Below are positions 34,103-42,525 of a DNA stretch of 64,000 bases, piece by piece. Numbering within the stretch: the first letter of the stretch is position 1; the number at the start of each line of letters is the position of its first letter. Where the stretch lies: NCBI RefSeq assembly GCF_036880985.1, contig NZ_JBAJNO010000009.1, positions 558,001 through 622,000 on the forward strand, in the 5' to 3' direction. Made by a program: the position numbers and the translations under genes. The DNA comes from Limibacter armeniacum (GTDB lineage: Bacteria; Bacteroidota; Bacteroidia; Cytophagales; Flammeovirgaceae). Under the pieces are notes generated by a model that saw nothing but the letters and a program-made list of their open reading frames with translations, was not told the DNA's origin and did not search any database.

Positions 34103-36586
34103 CTATAAGTCTTTTGATATTTGATGATTTCTTAAAAACCCAACCAACTCATCATCCCTGATCTTAAACTCTACCTCTCCAACACCACCGCCCAACATGC
34201 CTTGAAGTTTTGACAGTGGCGCAATCACTTCTGGGTCATATCGGGCTCCTGCATATTCACCCACTTCCGCAAGGGTTCTTCCTGATACAATACCACCATC
34301 GGCAAACTTTGGAATCACGGCATCAAACAAGGCTGAACCACCTGCCACCGCTACAGGTGCCGCTATCAGGTTATAAGGGAATGGCACGACCTCCATGACT
34401 TTTTCAAATATGTAAGCCAATGCCTTTGACTTTGCCATGGACAGCGCATCATTGGCGCTTGCCCGCAATGCATCGTCAAAGGAATCCATCCTTGCAATGT
34501 TATCAGCCGTTGAATCAGCAAAAGCTTTTGAATAGGCTTTCATGGCTTCCTTTTTCTCAAACTGAAGCTCACTTTCTTCCCTGTGTATATCGGCAAGTTC
34601 CAACTGCTTGGCTATCTGCTGATCCATATTGGCAGCAAACTCTTTTGTAAACTGGTTGTGCAGCTCCTTGTCAAGTGCCCAAAGTTCCTGCCGCTGCTTG
34701 CTTACCTCTTTCTGTCTCCTTTCAACCTCCTCCAGCTGTTCCAGAAAACTGTCGAATATCCCATCTTCTGGTGTAATCTCATCACTGATGATATCACCGT
34801 CATAATCAAAACCTGAAGCACTGGAAGAACCTGTGGCATCTGATGAAGTGGAAGTGACTGTTTCCACCACGATTGTTTTCTGTTCCGGAAGCGCAAGCAA
34901 AGCATTCTGAATGTCCGTTATCTGCTTTTCATATACAGCTACTTCCTCATTGATTTGCTGCTGCTGATAGTTGAGTTCTGCAAGTGCCTTCTCTGACTCC
35001 TTGATGGTTTCAATGGATTCCTTTTCACTACCGAGCAACCCAAACTCTTCTGTCTCCAGCGCCTTCGTATTGGTCTGGATCTGCTTTTGTGGAAACTCCT
35101 TTTGCTGTTCAATAAGCCCTGCCTTATCAATCAGGCTGTTCCGCTTTTCAATCAGCTCATTCAGCTTTTCCTGTAAAAGTATCTGCTTGTACTGCTTGTC
35201 AACATCTGTAAGGTCCTGTTTCTTGGCCAGCTCATCGAGTTCACGGTTGATCCTTGAGATAGGATCCAAGGCATCATTCATCACATTGACAAGTTCAGTG
35301 GTCTGCCTTACCACTCTTTCCAATGCTGAACCCAAACCTGATTCCCCCAGATTGATCCATAGGGCCTCGATTGCTGAATTGAATGAAAGTGTCGCATCCT
35401 TCAAACCTTTCTGCATGATGTTGGCCATCTGTTCCGCTACCCCCTTACTGTTCTGGATACGGTCAAACAGTTTTTCATAACCGGTATCAGCGTCATCCAA
35501 AACCGCAAGCAGTTTGGTGTACTGTTCCTTTCCTACCAACTCTATCAGTGTCTTTTCATTGACACCCCTTAGTTTTCGCAAGGTATTGATAAGCCCTTCC
35601 TGCCTGATGGTATTGCCATCAATGAAAATACCTTGGCTCTTCAGTTCTGCATTCACCTTGCTGGTTGGTGCAATCAGGGAAGTCATAATGGATTTCAAAC
35701 CAGTTCCCGCCTCTGCTGCTTCAATACCCTTGTCCCCCATAATGCCCAGATAGGTCGCCACCTCTTCCGTGGTAACATTCAGGGACTTGGCAACAGGTCC
35801 AACATTCTTGAACCCTTCTCCCAGCTTTGTCACATTGGTATTGGCACTTCTGGAAGTCTGAGCCAGAATATCATTGATACGGGAAAGGTCTTCCACCTCC
35901 AAGCCCATCGCTTTCATGATGTTGGTGGAAATATTGGCGGCATCGGCAAGGCCAAGGAAGCCAGCCAAGGACAGTTGCAAGGTAGACGGCAATGCCTTCA
36001 TGGACTGCTGGGCGTTAAGCCCTGCCATGGATAGGTATCCGACTGCCTGTGTTGCCTCCCCTGCTGACTTTACGGTAGTGGCTCCCATGCGCTGGGTAAT
36101 ATCCTCCAGCGCCATCGTCTCTTCCTTTGTGGCCCCTGTGATAGCTATCACCTTATTCATCTCGGCCTCATACCCACCGTAGATATCCACCAGACGGTCA
36201 CTGATGGTAGCCAATGACTGGTATGTTCCAACCAATGCCAACCCTGCCGCTGAAGCCTTGGTCAAGGCTCCTGAAATTCCTGCCCCTTTTCCTCCTGCTG
36301 AAAAGCTGTCCCTCAGTTTCAGGTTTTCCTCACGCAGCTTTCCCTGCACTTGCGAAAGGGCTTTCTGTGCATTGTTGTAGTCATCACTGCCAATCTTGCT
36401 GTTTCTCAACAGTGTCTTCAGTGCCCGCTGTGATTTGGTCAGTTCATTGGTTGTGACCGTGCCATCCCTTACCCCATCCATAAAGCGGTTCATGTCCCGC
36501 TCTGCCTGCTGAATGGATTTCTTGAAGCCTTCTGACTTCCCTTCCAGCACCAGTCCAACCTTGACCCTCTTATTGTCCCTTGCCAT
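34103..36586 (-). CDS. Tail tape measure protein, prophage B
   Basis: 827 residues. TP901-type tape measure: N-terminal basic coiled coil, a hydrophobic TMP core (TKEETMALEDITQRMGATTVKSAGEATQAVGYLSMAGLNAQQSMKALP), long coiled coils, two hydrophobic segments near the end (YIFEKVMEVVPFPYNLIAAPVAVAGGSALFDAVIP), then a PKFADGGIVSGRTLAEVGEYAGARYDPEVIAP C-terminus, all hallmarks of the family. Sets tail length and helps DNA entry. Starts 17 bases inside the chaperone T frame. Confidence 0.9.
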   Translation of the reverse strand: MARDNKRVKVGLVLEGKSEGFKKSIQQAERDMNRFMDGVRDGTVTTNELTKSQRALKTLLRNSKIGSDDYNNAQKALSQVQGKLREENLKLRDSFSAGGKGAGISGALTKASAAGLALVGTYQSLATISDRLVDIYGGYEAEMNKVIAITGATKEETMALEDITQRMGATTVKSAGEATQAVGYLSMAGLNAQQSMKALPSTLQLSLAGFLGLADAANISTNIMKAMGLEVEDLSRINDILAQTSRSANTNVTKLGEGFKNVGPVAKSLNVTTEEVATYLGIMGDKGIEAAEAGTGLKSIMTSLIAPTSKVNAELKSQGIFIDGNTIRQEGLINTLRKLRGVNEKTLIELVGKEQYTKLLAVLDDADTGYEKLFDRIQNSKGVAEQMANIMQKGLKDATLSFNSAIEALWINLGESGLGSALERVVRQTTELVNVMNDALDPISRINRELDELAKKQDLTDVDKQYKQILLQEKLNELIEKRNSLIDKAGLIEQQKEFPQKQIQTNTKALETEEFGLLGSEKESIETIKESEKALAELNYQQQQINEEVAVYEKQITDIQNALLALPEQKTIVVETVTSTSSDATGSSSASGFDYDGDIISDEITPEDGIFDSFLEQLEEVERRQKEVSKQRQELWALDKELHNQFTKEFAANMDQQIAKQLELADIHREESELQFEKKEAMKAYSKAFADSTADNIARMDSFDDALRASANDALSMAKSKALAYIFEKVMEVVPFPYNLIAAPVAVAGGSALFDAVIPKFADGGIVSGRTLAEVGEYAGARYDPEVIAPLSKLQGMLGGGVGEVEFKIRDDELVGFLRNHQISKDL

Positions 36587-37040
36587 TATTTGCCGCCAAT
36601 GCTAATTGTTTTCCAAATGCTTCCAGACTATCCAGATTGTTCTCTATATATTCACGCTGTCCATGCACATACTTCTTCTCCTGTGCCGCTGTCATCTTGC
36701 GTTTCTTCTCGTCCCGTTTCAGTTTTACCAGCTCTTCAGGCTTGTATTTTTTCTTGCTCCACATATTGATCTGGACCACGCCCAGGAAGCGCCCTATTTC
36801 CCACAGGTCATCCTTTCGGTCAGCATGGAATTCACAGTGTTTCCTGTAGCTGACCATCAGCTCATATGATGTTGAGTTCCAGAAATCCTGATCAGACCAG
36901 CCCAGTACCCCCCTTGCTACTCCGTAGAGTTCTGAGAGCCCGAATGGGTCTTCCTGATCAGTTGCTCCAACTTTTTCTGATTCTTCTTCACCTCCCTCGG
37001 GTTGATCCCCATCACCAGCATCATTGCTTTCTGCACTATT
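36570..37040 (-). CDS. Tail assembly chaperone T extension (made by -1 frameshift)
   Basis: An open frame of 156 codons directly downstream of the 10-A run at 37039-37048. It has no good start until far inside (Met at 36857), so it is read as the C-terminal part of a G-T fusion of about 248 residues. It has the T-domain pattern FGLSELYGVARGVLGWSDQDFWNSTSYELMVSYRKH, then a basic tail. The T part is known in other phages to bind the tape measure and recruit tube protein. It overlaps the tape-measure start by 17 bases. Confidence 0.75.
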   Translation of the reverse strand, partial: NSAESNDAGDGDQPEGGEEESEKVGATDQEDPFGLSELYGVARGVLGWSDQDFWNSTSYELMVSYRKHCEFHADRKDDLWEIGRFLGVVQINMWSKKKYKPEELVKLKRDEKKRKMTAAQEKKYVHGQREYIENNLDSLEAFGKQLALAANNGKGQ

Positions 37041-37315
37041 TTTTTTTTGGCCAGATGCTCCGTGATATTCATGTAGTATTCCAAGTCCTCATCCAGCCAG
37101 TCAAGGAAAGATCTAAAATCAGTAAAGGGAAGGCTTTCGGTTCCTTCCCTTTCTGCTCCTGACTGGATACCGAGGTACATCAGATACTCTTCACTGTAAA
37201 GCGGATCAACCTTCTTTTTGATAAAGGCTACCTGAAAGTTTTTGATAGCCCTGTGTTCCATACGGAATGGTAGTGTGAGCTTTTCAGTGACCTTAATAAA
37301 TTCTGTACCTACCAT
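36917..37315 (-). CDS. Tail assembly chaperone G
   Basis: 132 residues, four bases after the tail-tube gene. Helical and acidic, with EFIKVTEKLTLPFRMEH at the start, typical of small gpG-like chaperones between tail tube and tape measure. At codons 90-92 the sequence runs A10 (Lys-Lys-Lys), where a fraction of ribosomes could slip into the -1 frame of the T extension. Confidence 0.7.
   Translation of the reverse strand: MVGTEFIKVTEKLTLPFRMEHRAIKNFQVAFIKKKVDPLYSEEYLMYLGIQSGAEREGTESLPFTDFRSFLDWLDEDLEYYMNITEHLAKKKIVQKAMMLVMGINPREVKKNQKKLEQLIRKTHSGSQNSTE
37039..37048 (-). promoter_or_regulatory. Slippery A10 tract for -1 ribosomal frameshift
   Basis: Ten consecutive A on the minus strand, read as Lys-Lys-Lys then Ile in frame 0. 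A -1 shift continues into an open frame of 156 codons up to the tape-measure start. A poly-A heptamer A AAA AAA is a strong slip site in bacteria. Confidence 0.7.
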
Positions 37316-37319
37316 GATA

Positions 37320-37811
37320 TTAAGCTTCTGGTCCTACGTCCAATGTTGGTTCTCCTGTTCCCTTCAGCGATACGCTAAGGGTCATGTCTGCCCCTGCCTG
37401 AATTGGCAGTGAGTTGGAAGGAATCCAGCATGTACCCTTGAAATACAGCTTACCTGCGCTCATGTCCGGTGCTGGTGTAGCTGTCCTGTTCACTTCTGCC
37501 ACATAGATATCCACATAGTCGCCCGCTGCAAAAATGTCGTGCATGGTCTTCACAATTGAATCGGAAGCCCACTTGGTTACAAGACCATTCATGGAGCCTG
37601 TCCAACGCTTCTTGCCTGAGCTTGACTGTTCCCAGTCTCCGGACTCACTGCCCAACAGGTCATACACGTTCTCGTCTGCCGATTCCTCAAACTGGAATTC
37701 CTGCATTGTACCAAGAAACGTGATACCGGAACCATCAGGCGCTGTAGTGCCGTCCCACACTTCGTAGAACACACCTAGGTCATTCCCTTTCTTTGGTTTG
37801 ATTACTTGCAT
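37320..37811 (-). CDS. Major tail tube protein, prophage B
   Basis: 163 residues. Beta-rich, with SGKKRWTGSMNGLVTKWASDSIVKTMHDIFAAGDYVDIYV in the middle and a Gly-rich C-terminus (ADMTLSVSLKGTGEPTLD), typical of siphovirus tube subunits. The position before the G/GT chaperone and tape measure is the canonical one. Forms the hollow tail through which DNA travels. Confidence 0.8.
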   Translation of the reverse strand: MQVIKPKKGNDLGVFYEVWDGTTAPDGSGITFLGTMQEFQFEESADENVYDLLGSESGDWEQSSSGKKRWTGSMNGLVTKWASDSIVKTMHDIFAAGDYVDIYVAEVNRTATPAPDMSAGKLYFKGTCWIPSNSLPIQAGADMTLSVSLKGTGEPTLDVGPEA

Positions 37812-37813
37812 CT

Positions 37814-38224
37814 CTAGTATTTCTCTGTAACTCTAAAATTGATTACTCTGTAAAAAGCCCTTGACTCCAGATCATAATCCGGATCCTGACCAAGGAACTC
37901 ATAGCAATAGGTTCCCCCTTCTGCATTTTCGGCCTCTCCCTGATCCAGCTCCTCTACCAGTGCATCATAGACTGTCAGGGTGTCCACATAATTTTCTGAT
38001 GATAGGATAATGGTTATGTTATGGTCCATTTGCAGGATATCCCCGCTAATGGAGCGTTGTACATTCCCTGTTTGAATGGAAAACTCGATACAGGGAAGTG
38101 GAACCCTGCCCTGTTCATCGGGTATGGCCATTACCTGATGTATATTCTCAGTGCCCACTACATCCAATACTGTCTGGATGGATTCAAGGTGTGCCGGAAA
38201 GTCTTCATTGATCAGTGTGTTCAT
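37814..38224 (-). CDS. Tail terminator-like / head-tail joining protein
   Basis: 136 residues. Central strands with DHNITIILSSENYVDTLTVYDALVEELDQGEAENAEG, then YCYEFLGQDPDYDLESRAFYRVINFRV. The pattern of beta strands with a helix in between is seen in phage tail-terminator proteins. It sits between the gp10-like protein and tube protein. Start overlaps the upstream gene by ATGA. Confidence 0.65.
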   Translation of the reverse strand: MNTLINEDFPAHLESIQTVLDVVGTENIHQVMAIPDEQGRVPLPCIEFSIQTGNVQRSISGDILQMDHNITIILSSENYVDTLTVYDALVEELDQGEAENAEGGTYCYEFLGQDPDYDLESRAFYRVINFRVTEKY

Positions 38225-38724
38225 CGTATTTTCAGCTTGCGTTTCAGTACCTCAACATCAGAGTGAATCAGCTTTTCATATTCAGCCATTACGCCTTCGG
38301 TAGCATCCTTTTCCAGATAAGGACTGAAAAAGGAAACCAACCCTGATTCCTCCACCTTTCCTGTTTCTGCCCCTGTACTTCGGGTACGGTTGGTTGTTCC
38401 TCCATCCAGTATGTGGGCTACATACCCTTTGTACCTGCCACCTGCCAAGGCTCCAACCCGCATCGTTACCTTTTTGGGCTTGAGATCATAGGTGGCTGCA
38501 ATCGAGCGCTGAAGGTTACCAGAACGGACATTAAATATTCTCCCTGCCCGCTGCTTCATGACACTGACCCATGGGCGCATCTTCTTCTTGAAGGCAATAC
38601 CCAACAGCTTTTCCTTTCCTGTGATCGGGTCAAACTGTTTCAGCAGCTCATTGGCTTTCCAAAGTTCAGTAGCATCAAAAGAAAGAAGGCTGTCACGCTC
38701 CTGAACTCTTCTTACTCTTTCCAT
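38221..38724 (-). CDS. HK97 gp10-like head-tail protein
   Basis: 167 residues. Basic, with GNLQRSIAATYDLKPKKVTMRVGALAGGRYKGYVAHILDGGTTNRT, a pattern shared with the HK97-gp10 family (a basic helix, then G-rich strand, then H...GT motif). Its place between connector and tail terminator fits. It probably helps dock the tail. Confidence 0.75.
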   Translation of the reverse strand: MERVRRVQERDSLLSFDATELWKANELLKQFDPITGKEKLLGIAFKKKMRPWVSVMKQRAGRIFNVRSGNLQRSIAATYDLKPKKVTMRVGALAGGRYKGYVAHILDGGTTNRTRSTGAETGKVEESGLVSFFSPYLEKDATEGVMAEYEKLIHSDVEVLKRKLKIR

Positions 38725-38725
38725 A

Positions 38726-39034
38726 TCAGATTATTTTGCAGTCAAGTTGCAGGTACTTGTTTCTGCCAATTCTGCGGATGTTGATGATCTCATAGGTTAT
38801 CCCTTCAAACATTACCCTGCCATTGAGTTTGAAGGTGCTTGGCTCAAACCTTACCGAAAACTCAACCGCTGCATTGTTTTGCAGCTTTCGGGCTGATACC
38901 ATCTCCCTTCCACCCTTGAAAAATGATTTGCAAGGCCTGATTCCTTTTGATTCATAGGTTACTTTCCTTGTCTTGTACTTGTCTACTATCTCAACCGCAT
39001 TAAGGTATTCAAGGTATTCGTTCAGTATAATCAT
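38726..39034 (-). CDS. Head-tail adaptor / head closure protein
   Basis: 102 residues. Short basic strands (RKVTYESKGIRPCKSFFKGGREMVSARKL; FKLNGRVMFEGITYEIINIRRIGRNKYLQLDCKII) as in phage head-closure proteins with an SPP1-gp16-like barrel. One base after the connector gene, and 1 base before the gp10-like gene, so a tight operon. Confidence 0.65.
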   Translation of the reverse strand: MIILNEYLEYLNAVEIVDKYKTRKVTYESKGIRPCKSFFKGGREMVSARKLQNNAAVEFSVRFEPSTFKLNGRVMFEGITYEIINIRRIGRNKYLQLDCKII

Positions 39035-39035
39035 A

Positions 39036-39368
39036 TCAGTACACCCTTTTTACTGCATACATGTCTATCAGGCCAGTGACATGTTTTGGAATGTCAGAAT
39101 AGTCAGTATCGGCACTACTCAAGTAGTATTCATCGTACCAGTACTTCACCAATCCACATACAGCAACCTGTAAAACCTCTGGAATCGTGGTGGTATATGT
39201 TTCCTCAATGTAGGCCACATCCTCATCTCCCAGATACTCTTTCACGTACTGCACTGCTGCCAGTGTCATAAAGGACAGGGTACTGTCATCGTTGTCATGG
39301 AAGATCTTGAGAAAACCTTTCAGCTTAACAAGCGTCACCCCATGGTAAGTCTCATCATTCCAGTTCAT
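39036..39368 (-). CDS. Head-tail connector (gp6/gp15-like)
   Basis: 110 residues. Mostly helical, with acidic and hydrophobic faces (LKGFLKIFHDNDDSTLSFMTLAAVQYVKEYLGDEDVAYIEE; VLQVAVCGLVKYWYDEYY). This is the helical bundle pattern of HK97-gp6-like adaptors that sit under the portal. First gene after the capsid hairpin. Confidence 0.7.
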   Translation of the reverse strand: MNWNDETYHGVTLVKLKGFLKIFHDNDDSTLSFMTLAAVQYVKEYLGDEDVAYIEETYTTTIPEVLQVAVCGLVKYWYDEYYLSSADTDYSDIPKHVTGLIDMYAVKRVY

Positions 39369-39384
39369 TATTGATAGGTATAAA

Positions 39385-39414
39385 AAACACTCCGCAACAA
39401 CTTACGGAGTGTTT
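39385..39414 (-). terminator. Hairpin after capsid gene of prophage B
   Basis: Perfect 10-bp stem AAACACTCCG / CGGAGTGTTT with a 10-base loop, followed on the transcript by a T-run. Lies between capsid and connector, inside the operon, so it probably lowers expression of the downstream genes relative to capsid. Confidence 0.75.
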
Positions 39415-39439
39415 GTATTGAAATCAGGTTCAGCTATGA

Positions 39440-40690
39440 TTAGACTGGCTGAACGTTCGGGATTTTCTTGAATGCTGCCGTATGGGTAACGCCATGCTCC
39501 ACAATCTCAGCCATGGTGATACGGGTTTCCCCTTCAGTATCCAGTGAATAAGGGTTGACCCTGATCACACGTCCCCAGTTTACCTCTACCAGCCTTGACC
39601 AGTCACCACCAATCAACGCTGCATCATTACCAGCTCCCAAGTTATTGGATTCCACAAACGGGTAACGTCTGATATTACCGTCATCCTTCAACAGGAATTC
39701 CTTTGTGTCTGCAGCACCATCTGACCTTACTTTAGATGCCAGATAGGTATCCGCATCCAGTCCACCTACAAAGGCATTCGGCATCAGGTTGTTTTTCTTG
39801 ATGGCATTCATCAGCTCCAACAAGTCTTTCCATTCAAGATTAGCTGAAATAGCTCCGTTAACAGCTTCAGCTAACACCTTTGTGATTCCATTTAGCTCCA
39901 CCTTTACGGATAGTCCTCTTGAAAGCTCTGAAGAAATCAATGCTGCAATCGAAGCATTGGTTTCTGCTTCTGCCACCATCTCATCTGTATATGTTTCATA
40001 GTGACCGATACGTGAAGGTGAAATGGTAATCTTGCTGGTAGTCATCCCTGCACTGTCAAGTGATTCCGTTTTACCTTTCTTACTTGCACCTGTAGCAGGG
40101 TTTGCAACCTTTCTAAGCACTACAGCCCCTTTTGGGTTGATGATACGAGTAATTCCCAACCTGTCCAGAATAGTTGCCGGATAAAGACCTGCAATGATTT
40201 CAGGGTATACATTTGCACCCCAGTCACCACCACTGGTAGCATCTACTCCTGAGAGATCACGTTTCAGTGCAGCTGGAATGAAATAATCTTTTTCATTGAG
40301 CTGGATATGTCTGGCATAGTGATCTGAGTATTCTTTCTCTACTCCATCCAATACCTTCAAGTTTGCAGCTCTGGTAATAATTTTACCTACATTGAAGTTG
40401 CGGGCCATACGCTGTAACTCTCTTCCTTCCGAGTCTTTACCTTCTTGCCCCTGACTGCGGTTTTTCTCATCCGGATCCAAACGTAAAGCCTGAACTGAAC
40501 GTAACTTTTCCTGAAGCTCTTCAGTCTTTTCAATTTCCTTTTTCAGGTCATCAGCTTCTCTGGTCAGCTCGTTCACCTGAGTCTCAAGTTCATCTGTTAC
40601 ACCGCTATCTGTGATCTGAGTTTGAAGGGAACGCATCTGTTCCACCTTCTTATTGTAGGCTGCCTTAAGTTCTTTTACTGTTTTTGCCAT
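39440..40690 (-). CDS. HK97-type major capsid protein, prophage B
   Basis: 416 residues. N-terminal coiled-coil delta domain (~1-110: KELKAAYNKKVEQMRSLQTQ and ELTREADDLKKEIEKTEELQEKLRSVQ), then the HK97 core with AGLYPATILDRLGITRIINPKGAVVLRKVANPATGASKKGK and SRIGHYETYTDEMVAEAETNASIAALIS. The delta domain is the usual scaffold region removed by the prohead protease encoded next to it. Forms the icosahedral shell. Confidence 0.9.
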   Translation of the reverse strand: MAKTVKELKAAYNKKVEQMRSLQTQITDSGVTDELETQVNELTREADDLKKEIEKTEELQEKLRSVQALRLDPDEKNRSQGQEGKDSEGRELQRMARNFNVGKIITRAANLKVLDGVEKEYSDHYARHIQLNEKDYFIPAALKRDLSGVDATSGGDWGANVYPEIIAGLYPATILDRLGITRIINPKGAVVLRKVANPATGASKKGKTESLDSAGMTTSKITISPSRIGHYETYTDEMVAEAETNASIAALISSELSRGLSVKVELNGITKVLAEAVNGAISANLEWKDLLELMNAIKKNNLMPNAFVGGLDADTYLASKVRSDGAADTKEFLLKDDGNIRRYPFVESNNLGAGNDAALIGGDWSRLVEVNWGRVIRVNPYSLDTEGETRITMAEIVEHGVTHTAAFKKIPNVQPV

Positions 40691-40696
40691 TGTTGA

Positions 40697-41320
40697 TTAA
40701 ATTGTTTTATACTCCTCTAGTTTCTTGATGTAATCGTCTTTGCGCTTGAGCTCCTGTGAATACTGTTCAATAACAGATATGCTCCTTGCGGATACCTCCG
40801 AACGGCTATAAGCAGGATCCACCACCGGATCCATACTGATAATTCGGTCAATCTTTCTGATCTTGACTTCCACTGGTGTTTTGGAATAGTCAATTTCCAC
40901 CTTGTTACGATCCTTGTAATCGGTCAGGAAAATAAAGCTACTCCCTTTAAGGTCTCCCCGCTCTGCCTGTGCATAGGCATCCCTGCCAATATTGGTCTCC
41001 GGTGTCTGGACAGCATAGTATACACCGTCTTGTCTTTTACTCACGGTCATGGTTCCTGAGGATGTTCGCCCCAGCAAATGGGATCCAGAACGCTCATGGT
41101 AGGCGAATGACTTGATATCACCTCGAAGCAATTCATCTGATACTGCTTCAGGCAATATCATTTCCCTGAAAAGGTGATTACCCACACTTTCTTTGTCGTA
41201 CATCACATTACTCCACTCGTTGAAAGTGATTCCCCTGCCTACAATGTGCTTAGACTCTTCCTTCAGTTCCACCGAAACCGCTGCCTCAATACTCCTGTAT
41301 TCAGCGTTTTCAATCTTCAT
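40697..41320 (-). CDS. HK97 family prohead protease
   Basis: The start is taken at 41320 (MKIENAEYRSIEA), giving 207 residues, because the longer frame lies inside the portal gene. The S78/U9-type protease signatures are visible: FAYHERSGSHLLGRTSSGTM with the catalytic His, and GDLKGSSFIFLTDY with the Ser. It processes the delta domain during maturation. Overlaps the portal frame by about 11 bases. Six bases before the capsid gene. Confidence 0.85.
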   Translation of the reverse strand: MKIENAEYRSIEAAVSVELKEESKHIVGRGITFNEWSNVMYDKESVGNHLFREMILPEAVSDELLRGDIKSFAYHERSGSHLLGRTSSGTMTVSKRQDGVYYAVQTPETNIGRDAYAQAERGDLKGSSFIFLTDYKDRNKVEIDYSKTPVEVKIRKIDRIISMDPVVDPAYSRSEVSARSISVIEQYSQELKRKDDYIKKLEEYKTI

Positions 41321-42525
41321 TTGTCTCTGTATTAGAATTCTTGTTTTTACTGATTGCTTCCTGTATCTGTGAGTTGACAAGATCATTCAGTTGCTTAACT
41401 GGTGCCACATCACGCCTCATATAGTAATCGTCACTCCATGGCTCACCTTTCGGCTGCATGTTTTCTTCCCTCCTGATCTCATCCGGTGAAATAGCTGCCG
41501 TATGGAACATGGTTTCATACTTCTGCATCCTTGCTGAAATATTCCCTCGGTTCAAGTCATCCATATTGAATACATAATCGAGGGTTCCTATTTCCTCATA
41601 GCTTGCTGCTTTCCGCTCCAGTTCTGCTTCCAGCATTACCACAATTGGCAACAATGAGAAAGTGATAAACTCCTGTGTGTGTTCTTCAAGTGACTTGTAG
41701 GATGATCTGTTGATCGACTTCAGCAATGAGGAAGGAATATTGAATGCCCTTGCGATCTCATCCACCAATGCATTGATTATGGCGACTGCTTCCGCATCTT
41801 TCAGTGTGGAACCGATCTCCTTAACATCCAATCCAGACTGTAACACCAATGCACTCCATTCATCCTTATCAAGGTTCCTTACTTTGGTTTCAAATGAGGT
41901 ACTTGTTCCTTCCCCCTTTCGCTGGTTCAGCTTATCCTGAACCATCAATACAGAAGGACGTTTCAAGCCATTTCGGAAAGCATTTTTCACATGGTTCAGT
42001 GCATGGTAGATGGCATCTGAACCCTGCTTGCAGATATTGGGCGAAAGCCCCTGTAACCCTTCAAAAGAAACAGGCAACTTGAAATGAAGCACTTCCTTAT
42101 AGGACTGACTTCTTCTCATTTTCCCTTTCCCAGGTACTGATCAGGTCATATTCTATTGTTCCGTTCTCAAACACATCAAAGTGACCCAAACGGCATATCT
42201 CATAACTGAAAGGAATCCCTGTATCAGTCCGGTGGATATAAGCGAATGCTTCACCTTCACTGAAAAGGTTGGTAATGACCCCTGCCCAGAAATCAAAGCG
42301 GCTGTAAACAGGTGCGGGCTCAAAAAGGAGCTTTCGTGTATAGTGTGTTTTCGGAAGCTCCACCCCTTCCCGCTTTACTGTCTTTTTCATCATGGCAATG
42401 CTCTGTGAGTAAAGCCAGATGGCATTGAACACTGCACTGATAGCTAACCGGTTGTAGATATCCTGTTTGGGTAGCGTGGTTTCGTTTAGTACTTCTTCAT
42501 CTGTACCGACTTGTACTTCTATCAT
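41310..42525 (-). pseudogene. Portal protein, split by a frame change
   Basis: Two overlapping frames together make one HK97-type portal of about 405 residues. The first, 42525 to 42097, encodes the N-terminal 142 residues (YNRLAISAVFNAIWLYSQSIAM; YTRKLLFEPAPVYSRFDFWAGVITNLFSEGEAFAYIHR). The second, 42119 to 41310, encodes the rest (YKEVLHFKLPVSFEGLQGLSP; LKRPSVLMVQDKL; NRSSYKSLEEHTQEFITFSLLPIVVMLEAELERK). The frames meet in the AAATGAGAAGAAG stretch near 42115, one base out of register. No overlap peptide makes biological sense, so this is a frameshift mutation or a sequence error, less likely reinitiation at the internal ATG. Confidence 0.75.

Noticed and set aside
34210-36456. Several rightward frames opposite the tape measure gene
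   Set aside because: All are shadows of the 827-residue tape measure frame, with no coherent domain content.
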